From Streptomyces dioscori (GTDB taxonomy: Bacteria; Actinomycetota; Actinomycetes; Streptomycetales; Streptomycetaceae), in contig NZ_KZ679038.1 of the NCBI RefSeq assembly GCF_003024195.1, forward strand, positions 124,001 through 188,000: a DNA stretch of 64,000 bases, in the 5' to 3' direction. Under the pieces are notes generated by a model, which worked only from the letters and a program-made list of their open reading frames with translations, ran no database searches and was not told the origin of the DNA. Shown here piece after piece: positions 25,446 to 34,657 of the stretch. The stretch's first letter is position 1. Every line of letters starts with the position of its first letter. The position numbers were made by a program, and so were the translations under genes.

Positions 25446-27251
25446 ATGCTCAGCGACGGCACAGCGCGGGACCGGACCATCGCGCGGGCGCGTCTGAAGT
25501 TTCTCGAAAGCGCGGAGCTGCCCGCGGCGGTCGTGCCCGAGGGCATCCGCAACTCCTGGCAGCGTTCGAAGTACCTGGGCATCTGCACGGACGAAGTGGT
25601 CGTCCCCTACCAGCCCGACTACGACCGGGAGAGTCGGCTGGTCCGTGCCGCGACACCGGTCCTGGACCGACTGGAACGGACACTGGCGGGTTCGGACGCC
25701 TGTGTGATCGTGACGGACCGCAAGGGCTGGGTCCGCGACCGTCGCGTCGGCGAGAAGCGGCTCTCGGCACACCTGGACCGGGTCCACCTGGCGCCCGGCT
25801 TCAACTACGCGGAACAGTTCGTCGGCACGAACGGCATCGGAGTCGCGCTGGAGGAGCGCCGGCCCAATGTGGTGCTGGGCACCGAGCACTTCAACGAACG
25901 CCTGCAGGATGTCTCCTGCGCGGCCGCCCCGATCCGCAACACGGTCACCGGACGGGTCGAGGGAGCCATGAACCTGACCTGTTGGAGCGGCCCCGCGCGT
26001 ACCTTCATGGCCGCCCTGGTGCAGGAGGCGGCCGCCGACATCGAGCGCGTGATGTACGAGTTCAGCAGTTCGCAACAGCGTGCCCTGCTGGAGGCGTTCC
26101 AGCAGGTCACCCACTACGGCGACCGGCCGGTCCTCTGTCTCGGCCAGGATCTCGTACTCGCCAACTCGGCCGCCTCGACGCGCCTCACCGGCGACGACCA
26201 CCGGCTGCTGCACGAGGCCGCGACCGAGCTGGGGCACGCGCCCCGTACCCGCAAGCAGGTGCAGCTGACCGGCGGGGAGACCGTCCTGATGCGCTGCCGC
26301 CAGGTCGACAGCTCGGCGGGTGCGGCCGGATACCTGCTGGAGCTGGCTTTCACGGAACACCGGTCCGACGAGGCCCGCACCCGTGCCGGCTCCCGCTCCC
26401 GTGACGAGCAGGACGCATCCCGGCCGTGGCCGCTGCCGGGCCTGGCCGGGACGGACCCGGCATGGAACACCGTCTCCCGGACGGTGTCGCGCTGCGCCCG
26501 CGAGCGGACACCGCTCCTGCTCCACGGCGAGACCGGCACGGGGAAGTCCGCACTGGTCCATGCCACGCACGCGCTCACCGGGGCGGCTTCGGCGCCGGTG
26601 ATCCTGGATGCCGTGGACCCCCGCACCGCCGCCCCCACGGCCGACCTGTCGGCCACCCTGCGCGCGGCGCCCGCGGGGCCGGGTCATGCCCTGGTCCTGC
26701 GCAACGTCGACGCCGTGCCACCCGAACAGGGGCCCGACGTCGCCCGGGCGCTGGATGCCGCGGCGGCACAGGGCACCTGGATCGTGGGTACGCTCCACCG
26801 CGCACAGGGGGTACCTGAGCCACTGAGGCACTGTTTCGTCGAAGCCGTGGCGGTACCCGCCCTGCGGCACCGTCTCGCGGACCTCCCGGCCCTGGTCGAA
26901 TGTCTGCTGCGGCGCGTCGGAGCGGGTGTGGAATGCGCACCGGAGGTGCTGCCGCTGCTGCGTCGGCACGACTGGCCCGGCAACATCCGCCAGCTGCACC
27001 TCGCCCTGCGCGAGGCGGCCGCGGGCCGCCGCACGTACCGGATCGAGCTCCGTGATCTGCCGCCGTCCCTGCACAGCGCGGGCAGCCGGTCTCTGAGCGC
27101 ATGGGAGGCGTCCGAACGCGACACCCTGGTCCAGGCCCTGCTGGAAGTGGACGGCAACAAACTGCTGGCGGCACAGCGGCTCGGCATCTCCCGTACGACG
27201 ATCTACCGCAAGATGAGGACCTACGGCATCACTCTCCCCGCACGAGGCTGA
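25446..27251 (+). CDS. AcoR/MimR-like activator with GAF, AAA+ and Fis HTH domains
   Basis: 601-aa regulator. Residues about 60-210 form a GAF sensor (VIVTDRKGWVRDRRVGEKRL then NYAEQFVGTNGIGVALEERRP, typical of AcoR-type proteins). Residues about 330-510 are an AAA+ domain with Walker A LLHGETGTGKSALVHA and the WPGNIRQLHLALREA segment. Residues 560-601 are a Fis-type HTH (NKLLAAQRLGISRTTIYRKMRTYGI). The GAFTGA loop that contacts sigma54 is absent, and streptomycetes lack sigma54, so it must act with a sigma70-type polymerase. It is divergent from the SDR-ADH unit, like MimR near propane-oxidation genes. Confidence 0.88.
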   Translation: MLSDGTARDRTIARARLKFLESAELPAAVVPEGIRNSWQRSKYLGICTDEVVVPYQPDYDRESRLVRAATPVLDRLERTLAGSDACVIVTDRKGWVRDRRVGEKRLSAHLDRVHLAPGFNYAEQFVGTNGIGVALEERRPNVVLGTEHFNERLQDVSCAAAPIRNTVTGRVEGAMNLTCWSGPARTFMAALVQEAAADIERVMYEFSSSQQRALLEAFQQVTHYGDRPVLCLGQDLVLANSAASTRLTGDDHRLLHEAATELGHAPRTRKQVQLTGGETVLMRCRQVDSSAGAAGYLLELAFTEHRSDEARTRAGSRSRDEQDASRPWPLPGLAGTDPAWNTVSRTVSRCARERTPLLLHGETGTGKSALVHATHALTGAASAPVILDAVDPRTAAPTADLSATLRAAPAGPGHALVLRNVDAVPPEQGPDVARALDAAAAQGTWIVGTLHRAQGVPEPLRHCFVEAVAVPALRHRLADLPALVECLLRRVGAGVECAPEVLPLLRRHDWPGNIRQLHLALREAAAGRRTYRIELRDLPPSLHSAGSRSLSAWEASERDTLVQALLEVDGNKLLAAQRLGISRTTIYRKMRTYGITLPARG

Positions 27252-27394
27252 GCCGGCCGGACCGCACACCGCCGTCCCGGCCACCGGACACGGCTCCCGG
27301 GGGGGGCAGTTGTCGTGATGGCTGAAACGTGCCTCAGCGGCGCGACATCTGCTGTTCGATGCTGCTCGCGGCCGAGTCGTGGTAGGCAGGACGG

Positions 27395-28066
27395 GTGATC
27401 GGCCGACTCCCTCTCGACCAGCAACTTGCGACCCTGCGTTCGGTGCTCTCCCGTAACCACGTGCTGACCGAAGTGCTGGCGCGCACCGCGGAACTGGGCC
27501 TGCCCGGGTGGTACGTGACGGCCGGATGTCTGTTCCAGACGGTATGGAACGTGGTCACGGAGAAGCCTCCGACCAGCGGCATCAAGGACTACGACGTCTT
27601 CTACTTCGACGGCAGCGATCTTTCCTGGGAGGCGGAAGACGCAGTGATCCGGGCCGGACGGGAGATCTTCGCCGATCTGCCCGCAGAGGTCGAGATCAGG
27701 AACGAGGCACGGGTTCACCTCTGGTACGAGGACAAGTTCGGGGTCCCGTGTCCGCCGTACGACAGCGCCGAGGCGGCGATCGACAGCTTCGCCGCGACAA
27801 CGTGCTGTCTGGGAGTGCGGGTGGAGACGGACGGGCGGTGGCGCGTCTATGCGCCCCACGGGCTGTCGGACGTGTTCAACCTCGTCCTCCGGCCGAACCC
27901 GGTGCTCGCCCCGCGGTCGGTCTACGAGGTCAAAGCTGCACGGTGGCGGCGGGAGTGGCCCGAGCTGACCGTGCTGGGCTGGCCGTCCGCGGACGTCACG
28001 GCGACTTCGGACCCCACCCGCGTGCGTGAGCAGACCACGGGCGACCGAGCCGCCGACCGGCACTGA
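27395..28066 (+). CDS. Nucleotidyltransferase-like protein (DUF925 family)
   Basis: 223-aa protein. The core is a minimal nucleotidyltransferase-like fold: GWYVTAGCLFQTVWNVVT, then SGIKDYDVFYFDGSDLSWEAED with the paired acidic residues DYD, and a third acidic strand in VEIRNEARVHLWYEDKFG. This pattern is that of the DUF925 (NTP_transf_6) proteins, whose substrate is unknown. The last 30 or so residues are divergent and polar. It stands alone, followed by a convergent ABC permease gene. Confidence 0.85.
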   Translation: MIGRLPLDQQLATLRSVLSRNHVLTEVLARTAELGLPGWYVTAGCLFQTVWNVVTEKPPTSGIKDYDVFYFDGSDLSWEAEDAVIRAGREIFADLPAEVEIRNEARVHLWYEDKFGVPCPPYDSAEAAIDSFAATTCCLGVRVETDGRWRVYAPHGLSDVFNLVLRPNPVLAPRSVYEVKAARWRREWPELTVLGWPSADVTATSDPTRVREQTTGDRAADRH

Positions 28067-28210
28067 CGGCCGGATGAGGGTGCGCAACCAGGACCCACCC
28101 GCAAGCACGACGTCTGCGCCTGGACCTCGACCTGCCGGCACGGGACACGCCCTCAGCAACCACGCCTGCCGCAGAGCAACCTGTCGAGGACAGGCTTACC
28201 GGCGCGCAGT

Positions 28211-29083
28211 TCACACGTCCCGGCGCCGTACCACGAGCACCGCGACGGCCACCGCCGCGGTGGCCCACGCGCCGTACACGATCCAGGCCTCGGCGACCGT
28301 CAGTGGATACCTGCCCAGGTCGTGTGCCCTCTCAGGGTTCGTCACCAGCCGCTCCCACGCGCTGAGCGGCATGGCGTTGCCGATCTCCTTCACCCAGCGG
28401 TAGCGCTCGCCCTGGAAGAGCGCCGGTACCAGCAACAGCACGGCGACGACCGTGACGACGGAGCCCGCGGCATGCCGGACGACCGCCCCCGCCGCCATAC
28501 CGGCCAGCGCGGACAGTGGTGCGAGCAGAGCGGCTGCGGCCACGGCACGCAGGGCGCCCGGATCGCCCAGCGACAGGACGCCCTCAGCACGCAACAGCAT
28601 CTGGGTGACGCCGAAGGAGGTACCGGAGACGACCATGCCGAGCGCCGACATGACCGCCGCCATGACGGTCACCTTGGCGGCGATCACCGCCTGCCGGTCG
28701 GGGACGGCGGCGAAGGTCGTACGGATGAGCCCACTGGAGTACTCGCCGAAGACCGCCATCGCCCCCACCGTGCCGGCGATGATCATGAACAGCTGCCAGG
28801 CGGGATCGACGAACGCCGTGGTGAGCGGATCGAACAGGAACTCGGGGCGGTCCGGAAACCCGGGCCGTTCCGGCGGCAGCAGTGTCTGACGTGCCAGCCG
28901 GTCCGCGTTGGAGACGGCGGAGTTCACGTTGATGCCGATCACGGTCAGCGCGCCGACACCGAGCACCCAGTAAGTGGACCGCACCGACCGGAGTTTGATC
29001 CACTCGGCGGCCAGCAGATGACGGAACCGGGCGGGGACCCGGACCGGGCGACGGACGGGGGCCTCGTCGGACACGGGTGTCAT
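28211..29083 (-). CDS. ABC-2 type transporter permease
   Basis: 290-aa membrane protein with six predicted spans. The N-terminal cytoplasmic part FRHLLAAEWIKLRSVRSTYWVLG is typical of Streptomyces ABC-2 permeases, as is AVFGEYSSGLIRTTFAAVPDR after the second span. It overlaps the ATPase gene by 4 nt (ATGA) and is the exporter partner of that ATPase. The divergent two-component system upstream of the pair probably controls it. Confidence 0.9.
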   Translation of the reverse strand: MTPVSDEAPVRRPVRVPARFRHLLAAEWIKLRSVRSTYWVLGVGALTVIGINVNSAVSNADRLARQTLLPPERPGFPDRPEFLFDPLTTAFVDPAWQLFMIIAGTVGAMAVFGEYSSGLIRTTFAAVPDRQAVIAAKVTVMAAVMSALGMVVSGTSFGVTQMLLRAEGVLSLGDPGALRAVAAAALLAPLSALAGMAAGAVVRHAAGSVVTVVAVLLLVPALFQGERYRWVKEIGNAMPLSAWERLVTNPERAHDLGRYPLTVAEAWIVYGAWATAAVAVAVLVVRRRDV

Positions 29084-29991
29084 CGGGCGCCTCCTGCGGC
29101 GTATTCGACGCTCTCCGCGGTGAGTTGCATGAACGACTCCTCCAACGAGGCCGCGTGCGGGCTGAGTTCGTGCAACCGGACGCCGTGTTCGAAGGCGAGC
29201 TCGCCGATACGGTCTGCCGGCAGACCGCTCACCGTGTACGCCCCGTCGAGCTCCCTCCGTACGCGCGCCCCCGCATCCGCCAACAGCGTGGGCAGGATGT
29301 CCGGGTCGGGCGTACGGACCCTCACCCGCTGCCGTGTGCTGCGGGCGGCGAACTGTCGCAGGCTCTCCGCCGCGATCAGCCTGCCGCGGCCGATGACGAT
29401 CAGTTCCTCGGCGGTCTGCTCCATCTCCCCCATCAGATGACTGGAGACGAGCACCGTGCGGCCGTCGTCCGCCAGGTGCCTGAAGAGGTTCCGCACCCAG
29501 CGCACGCCCTCCGGGTCGAGGCCGTTGAGCGGCTCGTCGAAGAGCAGTACGGGTGGGTCGCCGAGCAGAGCGGCGGCGATACCGAGCCGCTGTTTCATCC
29601 CCAGCGAGAACCCGCCGATCCTGCGGCCCGCCGCGTCGGCCAGACCCACCTCGGCCAGCACCTCCGCGACCCGCCGTCGCGACAGCCCGTTGCCGGCCGC
29701 CAGTGCCGTCAGATGGGCGCGGGCGGTGCGGCCGCCGTGCACGTCATGGGCATCGAGGAGGGCGCCGACATGTCGCAGGCCACGAGGGTGGTCACCGAAC
29801 GGCTGCCCGTCGACGGTGACGGTGCCGCCGCAGGGCCGGTTCAGCCCGAGGACCATGCGCAGCGTGCTGGTCTTGCCTGCACCGTTCGGTCCGAGGAAGC
29901 CGGTGACAACGCCTGGGCGCACGGTGAAGGACAGTCGGTCGACGGCGGTGGTCCGGCCGTACCGCTTGGTGAGTTCGGTTGCTTCGATCAC
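29080..29991 (-). CDS. ABC transporter ATP-binding protein
   Basis: 303-aa ATPase starting at GTG 29991 (VIEATELTKRYGRTTAVDRL). Walker A GFLGPNGAGKTSTLRM, Q-loop, signature FSLGMKQRLGIAAAL, Walker B VLLFDEPLNGLDPEG and H-loop VLVSSHLMGEMEQTAEE are all intact. The C-terminal 80 residues form the accessory domain common in drug and lantibiotic exporters. Its start lies 131 bp from the divergent histidine kinase gene, an arrangement typical of TCS-regulated exporters in actinobacteria. Substrate unknown. Confidence 0.92.
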   Translation of the reverse strand: MIEATELTKRYGRTTAVDRLSFTVRPGVVTGFLGPNGAGKTSTLRMVLGLNRPCGGTVTVDGQPFGDHPRGLRHVGALLDAHDVHGGRTARAHLTALAAGNGLSRRRVAEVLAEVGLADAAGRRIGGFSLGMKQRLGIAAALLGDPPVLLFDEPLNGLDPEGVRWVRNLFRHLADDGRTVLVSSHLMGEMEQTAEELIVIGRGRLIAAESLRQFAARSTRQRVRVRTPDPDILPTLLADAGARVRRELDGAYTVSGLPADRIGELAFEHGVRLHELSPHAASLEESFMQLTAESVEYAAGGAR

Positions 29992-30122
29992 GCGTCCACG
30001 CTGCCGGGGCGGGACCCGCCAGGGCATCGGGCCACCGGCCACAATCGGTCATTCCAAGTAGCCCCGAGGCGTAGGTCCGTGGGCCGATTCCGGGGTGCGG
30101 CAGGCGTGCCTATGATCGGCGC

Positions 30123-31328
30123 ATGAAAGCCCCGCCGGACACACCGCGGTCGCTCCTCACCGAGAGCCTGGCCTGGTTCTCAGGTATCGCGTACGTCGTC
30201 CTGCTGTACGTCGTCGTACTGAACTCGGGCCGCGAACTGACCGGTATGCGCCTGCTGTCGGCCACCCTGCCCTGCGTACTGCTGCTGCCCCTGGTGCTGC
30301 GTCGGCCGCTGCCCGCCCTGGTACTGCTGCTCGGCGCCTCTTTCGCGGTGACCGTGCGGACGGACTCGGTGATGGCCGTGGGGCCGGACGTGCTGGGCAG
30401 CGTCCCGCCCGTGGGGACACAGGCGTGGCAGGTCGCGTATCTGCAGGCGGTCCTCATCGGTCTCACCGTCGGACGCATCGCCGCCACCCGGTCGCGGCCG
30501 ACGTCGGCCGTCGCCGCGACGGTGGCGCTCGGCGTGCAGATCGGCGCCGCCAGTTACTACCGAGTGGGCTCCTCGTCGTTCCTCGCCACCTCTGCGTTCC
30601 TGGCGCTGTCGATGGTCACCGCCTGGACGGTCGGCCACTCGGCCCGAGAACGCCGCCGGCACACGACCGCGCTGCGGGCCCGGACCGCCGAGCAGGCCGT
30701 CACCGCGGAACGGCTGCGGATCGCCCGGGAGTTGCACGACATGGTGGCGCACAGCATCGGTGTCATAGCCATCCAGGCCGGAGTGGGCCGCCGCGTCATC
30801 GACACCCAGCCGTCCGAGGCCCGCAACGCCCTCGCCGCCATCGAGGACACCAGCCGCGACACCCTGGCCGGCCTGCGCCGGATGCTCGGCACGCTGCGCC
30901 GGGCGGACCCCGGCGACGGCGCACCGCTCGGCCCGGCGCCGGCGCTCGCCGATCTCGACGCGCTGGTGGAGCGGACCCGGGACGCGGGCGTGCGGGTGGA
31001 CATCGACCGACGAGGTGAGGGGCGGCCGTTGCCGGCGGAGATCGAGCTGTCCGCGTACCGCATCATCCAGGAGGCGATCACCAATGTGGTCCGTCACTCG
31101 GGCGCCGACTCCTGCCGGGTGACCGTGGACCGCCGGGAGGACGACCTGTCCATCGAGATCACCGATGAGGGCCGCGGCCGGTCCGGCCTGCCCGGCGCGA
31201 CAGGCTACGGGCTGACGGGCATGCGCGAGCGGGCGGCGCTGCTGCACGGCGAGTTCACGGCCGGGCCGCGCGCCGAAGGCGGCTTCCGCGTGGCGGCCCG
31301 GCTCCCGGTCCCGGCGGCCGTCGGATGA
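30123..31328 (+). CDS. NarL-family sensor histidine kinase
   Basis: 401-aa membrane kinase. Residues 15-175 contain several membrane spans. Dimerisation/phosphoacceptor domain (HisKA_3): ERLRIARELHDMVAHSIGVIAIQAG, with the phospho-His in ELHDMVAH at about residue 206. The ATP-binding domain follows, with IIQEAITNVVRHSGA (N box) and EITDEGRGRSG / GYGLTGMRERAALLHGEF (G boxes). Its stop overlaps the start of the response regulator gene (ATGA). It probably senses an envelope signal and switches on the adjacent divergent ABC exporter. Confidence 0.93.
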   Translation: MKAPPDTPRSLLTESLAWFSGIAYVVLLYVVVLNSGRELTGMRLLSATLPCVLLLPLVLRRPLPALVLLLGASFAVTVRTDSVMAVGPDVLGSVPPVGTQAWQVAYLQAVLIGLTVGRIAATRSRPTSAVAATVALGVQIGAASYYRVGSSSFLATSAFLALSMVTAWTVGHSARERRRHTTALRARTAEQAVTAERLRIARELHDMVAHSIGVIAIQAGVGRRVIDTQPSEARNALAAIEDTSRDTLAGLRRMLGTLRRADPGDGAPLGPAPALADLDALVERTRDAGVRVDIDRRGEGRPLPAEIELSAYRIIQEAITNVVRHSGADSCRVTVDRREDDLSIEITDEGRGRSGLPGATGYGLTGMRERAALLHGEFTAGPRAEGGFRVAARLPVPAAVG

Positions 31329-31987
31329 CCCGGGTACTGCTCACCGACGATCAGCCGCTGATCCGGCACGGGCTGCGGGTGCTGATCGCCGACCATCCCC
31401 GACTGGAGGTGGCGGGCGAGGCGGGGAACGGCGAGGAGGCGGTGCGGCTCGCCGCGCAACTGGCGCCGGATGTGGTGATGATGGACATCCGGATGCCCGG
31501 CATGGACGGCATCGAGGCCACCCGGCGGATCACCGCGAGCTCCGGCACGCCGCCGAAGGTCCTCGTCCTCACCACGTTCGACGACGACGAGTACGTCTAC
31601 GGCGCGCTCCGGGCCGGGGCGAGCGGCTTCCTCGTCAAGGACATGGACATGGACCAGATCCTCACCGCGATCGAGATCGTCGCCGCGGGCGACGCCCTCA
31701 TCGCGCCGAGCGTGACACGCCGGCTGATCGCGGAGTTCGCGGCCCGTCCCGCCGCCGCCCAGCCACCCCCTCGTTCGGTGGAGGGCATCACCGCCCGCGA
31801 AGAGGAGGTGCTCACCCTGGTCGGCGGTGGGCTCTCCAACGCGGAGATCGCCGCGCGTCTGCACATCAGCGTGGCCACGGCCAAAGCCCATATAGGCAGG
31901 CTGCTGACGAAGCTCGACGCACGGGACCGGGTGCAACTGGTCATCATGGCGTACGAGTCGGGGCTGGTGACGCCGCCGCGGGTCTAG
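31325..31987 (+). CDS. NarL/LuxR-family response regulator
   Basis: 220-aa regulator. The receiver domain (residues 1-120) has the acidic pair in LLTDDQPLIRHGL, the phospho-acceptor Asp in VVMMDIRMPGMDG (about residue 54) and the conserved Lys in GFLVKDMDMDQI. The C-terminal HTH reads TAREEEVLTLVGGGLSNAEIAARLHISVATAKAHI. It is co-translated with the kinase and is the presumed activator of the divergent exporter genes. No clear inverted repeat of the TGACA type was seen in the 131-bp exporter/kinase gap. Confidence 0.94.
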   Translation: MTRVLLTDDQPLIRHGLRVLIADHPRLEVAGEAGNGEEAVRLAAQLAPDVVMMDIRMPGMDGIEATRRITASSGTPPKVLVLTTFDDDEYVYGALRAGASGFLVKDMDMDQILTAIEIVAAGDALIAPSVTRRLIAEFAARPAAAQPPPRSVEGITAREEEVLTLVGGGLSNAEIAARLHISVATAKAHIGRLLTKLDARDRVQLVIMAYESGLVTPPRV

Positions 31988-32229
31988 GGATGCCTCTCGA
32001 CCCTCTGCGGGCGGAGGGGATGCGAAAAGGCTGTCCGCTTCGTACGTGTGCGCGGGCCCGGGTCGTTACGATGACGGTGGTGGGGTCGGCTCCGGGATGC
32101 GTGTCTGGCGACGGTCGCGACCCTGTCGGGCGGCCGGCCCGGACTACTCGGCACAGCTTCCTTCGCGGTACGGCCGCACACGGTAGGCGGACGCAAGGCA
32201 ACGTATCCCACGTGCAGTTGGAGCTGTCC

Positions 32230-33486
32230 ATGCGCATCGACCGTTCGAAGTTGTCGCTCGACCAGCCCGTGTCCTCGCTCGATCCGAACCGCGGAACCCA
32301 TGAGGAGGCAGCCGAGTGGCTGCGGCACGGCCCCGTGGTGCCGGTGGCGCTGCCGGACGACGTCCGTGCCTGGGCTGCAATGTCGGCGGGGGCGGCCCAG
32401 ACGGTACTGGACGCGCACCCCGACCTCTCCAGCGATCCGCGGCACTGGGGTGCGTACACGCGCGGGGAGATCCCCGCCGGCTGGCCACTGCTCAACCTGA
32501 TCGTCGGGGAGTCGATGCTCAATGCCGACGGGGCGGACCACCGCAGGCTTCGCCGTCTGGTGAGTCATGCCTTCACCCCCCGGCGTATCGACGCGTTCGC
32601 GCCCCGGATCCGTGAGATCACCGGGGAGTTGCTGGACGGCCTGGACTCCGAGAAGCCGGGAGCGGTGACCGATCTCAAGGAAGGCTTTGCTTATCCGCTC
32701 CCGCTGTTGATCATCTGCGAGCTGTTCGGTCTCACCGACCCCGGCCAGCAGCGCCGATTACGCGGCCACTTCCGGACGATGCTGAGTGTCGAGGTGAGTG
32801 GCGCCGAGCGGCAGCAGGCCGCGGTCGGGCAGCGCGAGGTGCTGGCACGACTGGTCGCCGACCGGCGTGCGGCCCCGCTCGGCGATCTGACCAGCGCGCT
32901 GATCGAGGCGTTGGACGACGAGGACGACAGGCTGACGGAGAAGGAGCTGATCGACACTCTGGAGATCATCCTGCTGGCCGGTCACGAGACCACGGTCAAC
33001 TCGCTGACCAGCACCGTCCACGCCCTGCTCACTCACCCGGAACAGCTCACCGCGCTGCTCGACGGCGAACTGGACTGGCCTGCCGCCGTGGAGGCGGGCC
33101 TGCACTGGAACTCCCCGCTCCGTAATCTGTTCATGCGCTACGCGCTGCGGGACACCGTCCTGCACGGAGTGACCGTGCGCCGCGGCGAGCCGATCGTCGT
33201 CGGTCTGGCCGCCGCCAACCGCGAACAGCGCGGAACGGTTCCGGCGCGTTTCGACATCCGCGACTCCCGCCACTACGACCGTCAGCTCGCCTTCGGCGCG
33301 GGCCCGCACTACTGCCTCGGCGCACCCCTGGCCCGCCTGGAGAGCGCGATCGGGCTCTCCCAGCTCTTCGCCCGGTTCCCCGCCATGCGGCTGGCCGTGC
33401 CCGAGTCGGAACTGGTGCCCGTGATCTCCACGGCGATCAACGGCCTCGCCGCCCTCCCGGTCGTCCTGCGGCCCGCATCCGCGTGA
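32230..33486 (+). CDS. Cytochrome P450 lacking the ExxR motif (CYP157-like)
   Basis: 418-aa P450; ATG 32230 with GGAG 6 nt upstream (GTG 32212 is an alternative). The haem loop is canonical (LAFGAGPHYCLGAPLARLE, Cys near residue 362), and the I-helix oxygen motif is LAGHETT (about 250-255). The K-helix reads VEAGLHWNSPLRN at residues 287-299: where nearly all P450s have ExxR, this one has Ala289 and His292. Streptomyces CYP156/CYP157 proteins are known for such loss. It may still bind haem, but the usual E-R-R triad cannot form. No ferredoxin gene is adjacent. Confidence 0.88.
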   Translation: MRIDRSKLSLDQPVSSLDPNRGTHEEAAEWLRHGPVVPVALPDDVRAWAAMSAGAAQTVLDAHPDLSSDPRHWGAYTRGEIPAGWPLLNLIVGESMLNADGADHRRLRRLVSHAFTPRRIDAFAPRIREITGELLDGLDSEKPGAVTDLKEGFAYPLPLLIICELFGLTDPGQQRRLRGHFRTMLSVEVSGAERQQAAVGQREVLARLVADRRAAPLGDLTSALIEALDDEDDRLTEKELIDTLEIILLAGHETTVNSLTSTVHALLTHPEQLTALLDGELDWPAAVEAGLHWNSPLRNLFMRYALRDTVLHGVTVRRGEPIVVGLAAANREQRGTVPARFDIRDSRHYDRQLAFGAGPHYCLGAPLARLESAIGLSQLFARFPAMRLAVPESELVPVISTAINGLAALPVVLRPASA

Positions 33487-34010
33487 GGCCCGGCTGCCGT
33501 CGCCGCCGTGGCGGCACTCACCGATGGCGGCCGTCCGGAACTGGTGGTCGCGTGCCCGGAGAGGACGTGGGCACCGTGCGGACGTGGGCGGATGCGTCAC
33601 GATGAACGGCCCGGAGCACGGCCTCCGCGCAGGGCCGGATCGCAGCCAGAGTGCTCCGAACATGCCCGGAACGGCCGAGGCCGACGGCGGCTTCGGCCCG
33701 CGGACGGCAGGCTGCCGTCGAACTGGGGCGGCCCCGCCCGGCGGGGAGGTGAAACGGGGCCGCCTGCGAGAGCGCCGTGAGCTCTCCGGCCGTGCGGCGC
33801 TCGATGCGACCGCCTGAGGTCCGGCGACGCCCTCCTACGGCGACTCTCTCATCGATCCGCATGCCTAGGGCATATTCCAGCCATCTGTCGAAGCTGCCGC
33901 TCCCCCGCGTATGACACCCGGCTCCACCCTCACGCCGCCGGTCGCCCGTCGCCCGGCCCGGCTCACCGGTGGGGCCGAATGCCGCGGCGCCGGCCGGGGC
34001 GTGGGCTTCT
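33487..34010. other. Gene-free stretch before the HTH pseudogene
   Basis: About 520 bp with no convincing gene. Open frames in it have no recognisable protein pattern and no ribosome sites. The right part merges into the decayed 3' end of the minus-strand HTH pseudogene and carries a run of nine G at 34021-34029. Confidence 0.6.
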
Positions 34011-34019
34011 CCAGCGGTG

Positions 34020-34521
34020 CGGGGGGGGGCAGGAACGGCCGGGGCGCACTCGGCAGGGTCCAAGTGCTGGGGAACCCTTCGACCTGGTGGCGGGCCGGCT
34101 GCCCGCACAGCACACACGGCTGTGGGACAGCCAGTACGTCACCGCCGTCGTCCAGCGCTTCGGTGCCACCGTCGTCCAGCGCTTCGTCGCCGCTGTGAGC
34201 GTGCGGCTCCGCGGGCGGCCCGGCTTCCGCGGATTCGGGTTCAGCCGGCTCGTCGTGGCCGGGCTCCGCCCCGTACTTGGCCCCGCGCTCCGCCCCGGTC
34301 GCGGCCCCCGTGGCGGCGGCCAGCTTCGTACGGGCGCCCTCAGGGACGTACGCGTACCTCTCCCGCACCTCCCCCCGCTCGGGTCCCGCCCGGCCTCCCC
34401 GCCCCCGACCGTGGACGGGCCGACCCCCAGGGCCTGTGCGAACTGCGCGCGAGAGGCACAGGCCTTCGCGCAGCCGACGCCGCTCCTCGGCGGGCGGCAG
34501 CGGAGTCCGCTCCGAGGACAC
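34020..34521 (-). pseudogene. Decayed XRE-like HTH regulator with at least three frameshifts
   Basis: Reading three frames in turn rebuilds a typical Streptomyces helix-turn-helix protein. The start MSSERTPLPPAEERRRLREG lies in one frame; the HTH helix QFAQALGVGPSTVGGGEAGR is in a second; RERYAYVPEGARTKLAAATG through PCVLCGQPARHQVEGFP returns to the first; QHLDPAECAPAVP is in the third. The zinc-ribbon-like CVLCGQP and HLDPAEC signatures mark the intact family, often found on plasmids and chromosome ends. The conserved Trp of the HTH has become Gly. The gene cannot make the full protein. Confidence 0.7.
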
Positions 34522-34657
34522 GTCCAGTGGCCCCGGACTGACGACGACTCACCTGCGCCTGACGCGCCCCCAACGCGGCGGCGAGCTCGGTCGGTAGCCG
34601 ACTCGGAAGGGAACGCGCCGTCTTGGGGACGGGGACGGGGCTGTACCGTTCCCACCG

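Noticed and set aside
25221..27284. Upstream extension of the SDR frame opposite the activator gene
   Set aside because: Antisense shadow of the 601-aa activator; SDR similarity begins exactly at ATG 25220.
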